A DNA stretch of 64,000 nt from Glandiceps talaboti (taxonomy: Eukaryota > Hemichordata > Enteropneusta > Spengelidae). Below the pieces are notes generated by a model. It worked only from the letters and a program-made list of their open reading frames with translations. It did no database searches and was not told the DNA's origin. Both the position numbers and the translations under genes were made by a program. Every line of letters begins with the position of its first letter. Positions within the stretch are counted from its first letter, which is position 1. The DNA is taken from positions 1,000,001 to 1,064,000 of the forward strand of contig NC_135554.1 in the NCBI RefSeq assembly GCF_964340395.1, given 5' to 3'. Below are positions 61,470-64,000 of the stretch, piece by piece.

Positions 61470-62174
61470 TTTTGAGTCATACATTTATTTTCTTTTGACA
61501 TTATATTGAACTAATTTACATCAAACAAGAACAGGATACATGGCAATGCATTTTATTAAGAGTTTTTTCAGTGTTATTTAGACCAATTTGATTTCTTTTA
61601 GCACACATTTAGGAAACTGAACTGGAACAATACAGTATAAAACTCTCTTTAACATGTAACACATAACATGTGCATCACAATATTTGCAAATACAACTAAA
61701 ATGACATTCAACTGTAACACTACTAGTATAATGTACTAATACAATATTGAACAGAAAACAAAGACTCAGTTGGTCTGCTGATCATTTTACAAGAGTTTTT
61801 CAAAGTGTAATTCATTTACAAGCATATGTTGTTTTTTGGAAAGGCAATGCACTGGTTAACATAACATTTTGTTTTAACTGGTGTTTGTGTATATATATAC
61901 ACACAATATACAAATTGATTATATATATAATGGACAAAGTTGGTATTAAGTGTATTATGTACAGTTTTGTACTTGGTATGGAATGTTAACGCACAGGAAG
62001 AGTATTCCAAAAAAAATTTATTTGGGTGGGTACTTGAAAATTTATTCGGGTAGGGGGGGGGTACTTGAAAAATTTTGGAATATGGCAGGAGGGGTACTTG
62101 AAAAAAAATTAGGGTTTTACAAAAAATCTCCCGACCCCCCCCCCCCCCCCCAACAAGTTTTTGTGAAAGCAGCC
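60225..62174. mobile_element. PIF/Harbinger-like element, 1.95-kb internally deleted copy
   Basis: TTA flanks both ends (60222-60224, 62175-62177). The termini are GACTGCTTTCACAAAAACTTG and, reversed, GGCTGCTTTCACAAAAACTTG. It is inserted in the 22-bp minisatellite, which restores its unit when the element and one TTA are removed. 60240-61205, 61478-61738 and 61881-62174 are inverted copies of segments of 32948-37057. An (AAT)n stands at 61418-61469 where the long copy has its coding-like exon. No ORF of interest. Confidence 0.88.
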
Positions 62175-62177
62175 TTA

Positions 62178-63330
62178 CCCTATTGAAACTACCCCAGTAC
62201 CCTATTGAAACTACCTCGGTACCCTATTGAAACAACCCTGGTACCCTATTGAAACAACCCCGGTACCCTATTGAAACTACCCCGGTACCCTATTCAAACT
62301 ATCCCGGTACCCTATTGAAACTACCCTGGTACCCTATTGAAACTACCCTGGTACCCTATTGAAACTACCCCGGTACCCTATTGAAACTACCCCGGTACCC
62401 TATTCAAACAACCCCGGTACCCTATTGAAACTATCCCGGTACCCTATTGAAACTACCCCGTACTCTATTGAAACTATCCCAGTACCCTATTGAAACTATC
62501 CCGGTACCCTATTGAAACTACCCCGGTACCCTATTGAAACTATCCCGGTACCCTATTGAAACAACCCCGGTACCCTATTGAAACTACCCCGGTACCCTAT
62601 TGAAACTACCCCGGTACCCTATTGAAACTATCCCGGTACCCTATTGAAACTATCCCGGTACCCTATTGAAACTACCCTGGTACCCTATTGAAACAACCCC
62701 GGTACCCTATTGAAACTACCCCGGTACCCTATTGAAACTACCCCGGTACCCTATTGAAACTACCCCGGTACCCTATTGAAACTACCCCGGTACCCTATTG
62801 AAACAACCCCGGTATCCTATTGAAACTATCCCGGTACCCTATTGAAACTATCCCGGTACCCTATTGAAACTATCCCGGTACCCTATTGAAACTACCCCGG
62901 TACCCTATTGAAACTATCCCGGTACCCTATTGAAACTATCCCGGTACCCTATTGAAACTATCCCGGTACCCTATTGAAACTACCCTGGTACCCTATTGAA
63001 ACTACCCCGGTACCCCTTTTGAAACTACCCTGATACCCTATTGAAACTACCCGGGTACCCTATTGAAACTACCCCGGTACCCTATTGAAACTACCCCGGT
63101 ACCTTATTGAAACTACCCCGGTACCCTATTGAAACAACCTCGGTTACCCTATTGAAACTACCCCGGTACCTTATTGAAACTACCCCGGTACCTTATTGAA
63201 ACTATCCCGGTACCCTATTGAAACTATCCCGGTACCCTATTGAAACTACCCCGGTACCTTATTGAAACTATCCCGGTACCCTATTGAAACTACCCCGGTA
63301 CCTTATTGAAACTATCCCGGTACTCTACCC
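62178..63330. repeat. 22-bp minisatellite (ACCCTATTGAAACTACCCCGGT)
   Basis: About 52 copies. Variants are ACTATCCC, ACAACCCC and ACCTTATTG. A GGTTACCC variant at 63143 shows that the TTA target used by the Harbinger-like element occurs within the array. Confidence 0.96.
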
Positions 63331-63806
63331 TGCTGTTTGTTTAAACATAGAAATTTGAATCCTGGACGTAAATCTCCTAGTAGTCTGATACTGAACACAA
63401 CCATATACATACACTTAGTCTAGTACTGCATACACCCTGCCATCAATCAAGACACCAGTACTCTATGCCATTGATCATAACAACTTCATTACCATGGCAA
63501 CTAATGGAAACAAATAATGATTTTGTAGACCCTTCCTCAATTGAACAGAACAAATACAATTGCATATGGAAATGATAATTTATCCTGTCTGAAAAGTATT
63601 TCACATGGCATTCCAACATAGAAAGTAAATGACCTGCTTTAAAAGCTCTTCAATCCATTTATGCATTTAATAAAACACTGCACAATATTCATAGAATCAT
63701 TCTGGAATCTCTGATCTCTACTGTCAGTTCTATGCTATTAAAGGTTCCTGTATACCAACAACTGACTACAAACACTATGCAACAAGTAATGCAACATCAA
63801 CTCTAC
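63331..63806. other. Intron sequence, no feature recognised
   Basis: AT-rich, nothing supported. Directly downstream of the partial exon in gene direction. Confidence 0.45.
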
Positions 63807-64000
63807 CTCAGCATTTAGTTCCCATAGATCCTTTGTCGGACTTTGTTGTTTAGGATTGTCTTTGCCATGGAGTAGTTTTCTGACCTGGCTGGCATGTCTC
63901 CATTCCTCCTTCTCTTTTGCCTTCAGTTCTTGCAGTAGCACCTTTTCTCTGGTATCAAGCAAGTTTCTCTGTTTTGTTTGCCAAGCTTTCATTTTTTTCA
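63807..64000 (-). CDS. CCDC17: CCDC17 homologue, coiled-coil exon (partial at window edge)
   Basis: First exon of the chain inside the window. The frame is open from the right edge to a GCTGAG|GTAGAG donor (GT at 63805-63806), and the last codon is complete (phase 0). The peptide is rich in Lys, Glu, Gln and Arg with heptad-like spacing (for example REKVLLQELKAKEKEEWRHA), so it is probably coiled coil. It then has a Lys/Gln/Pro stretch and ends ...LWELNAE. The ATG at 63992 is not taken as the start because the frame continues upstream and the conserved N-terminus should lie outside the window. On its own this exon is not diagnostic. It is assigned by strand and by phase agreement with the next exon. 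CCDC17 is a little-studied coiled-coil protein and I claim no biochemical function. Confidence 0.7.

Overview
The window looks like intronic DNA of a repeat-rich, AT-rich metazoan genome, probably a marine invertebrate. I cannot name the species. The reasons are small GT-AG exons separated by introns of up to about 23 kb, non-LTR retrotransposon, SINE and DNA-transposon remains, and about 15 kb of minisatellites. There are no operons, ribosome binding sites or long bacterial ORFs.

One host gene was recognised. Nine minus-strand exons, read from right to left (63807-64000 partial, 59908-60075, 56841-56961, 54164-54317, 43353-43418, 42895-43037, 32541-32651, 9268-9493, 5709-5912), join in a consistent reading frame. 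They encode a coiled-coil, proline-rich protein that matches CCDC17 as I remember the vertebrate protein. The N-terminal and C-terminal ends lie outside the window on the right and left. Two joins are notable: a 66-nt exon that no simple ORF scan would find, and a cryptic-looking donor inside the proline-rich exon.

The other 98% is introns filled with repeats. Left part (1-9.2 kb): an interspersed element (called family A here), a 41-bp minisatellite, a TAGTCCCC-ended element (family B) and CATA microsatellites. 9.5-14.8 kb: a 19-bp minisatellite that starts next to a splice acceptor and is broken by a 5'-truncated LINE, itself broken by a family B copy. 14.8-29 kb: nested DNA elements, three of them with clear target-site duplications (16580-18217, 22333-23567, 27563-27652), and a second minisatellite. 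29.2-31.1 kb: a 28-bp minisatellite. 32.9-37.1 kb: a 4.1-kb element with TAA duplications whose 1.95-kb deletion derivative sits inverted at 60225-62174. 37.2-41.2 kb: a 29-bp minisatellite of about 135 copies. 41.3-54 kb: family A copies, a tRNA-derived SINE against a splice donor, and a 3.1-kb terminal-inverted-repeat element with a transposase-like N-terminus. 54-64 kb: four exons, a retrotransposon tail and a 22-bp minisatellite.

The most useful results are the reconstructed CCDC17 exon chain, the paired PIF/Harbinger-like elements (the long one carrying a histone-type 3' stem-loop and a coding-like first exon phased to splice into CCDC17), a complete 90-bp MITE with 9-bp duplications, and several cases where repeats touch splice signals.
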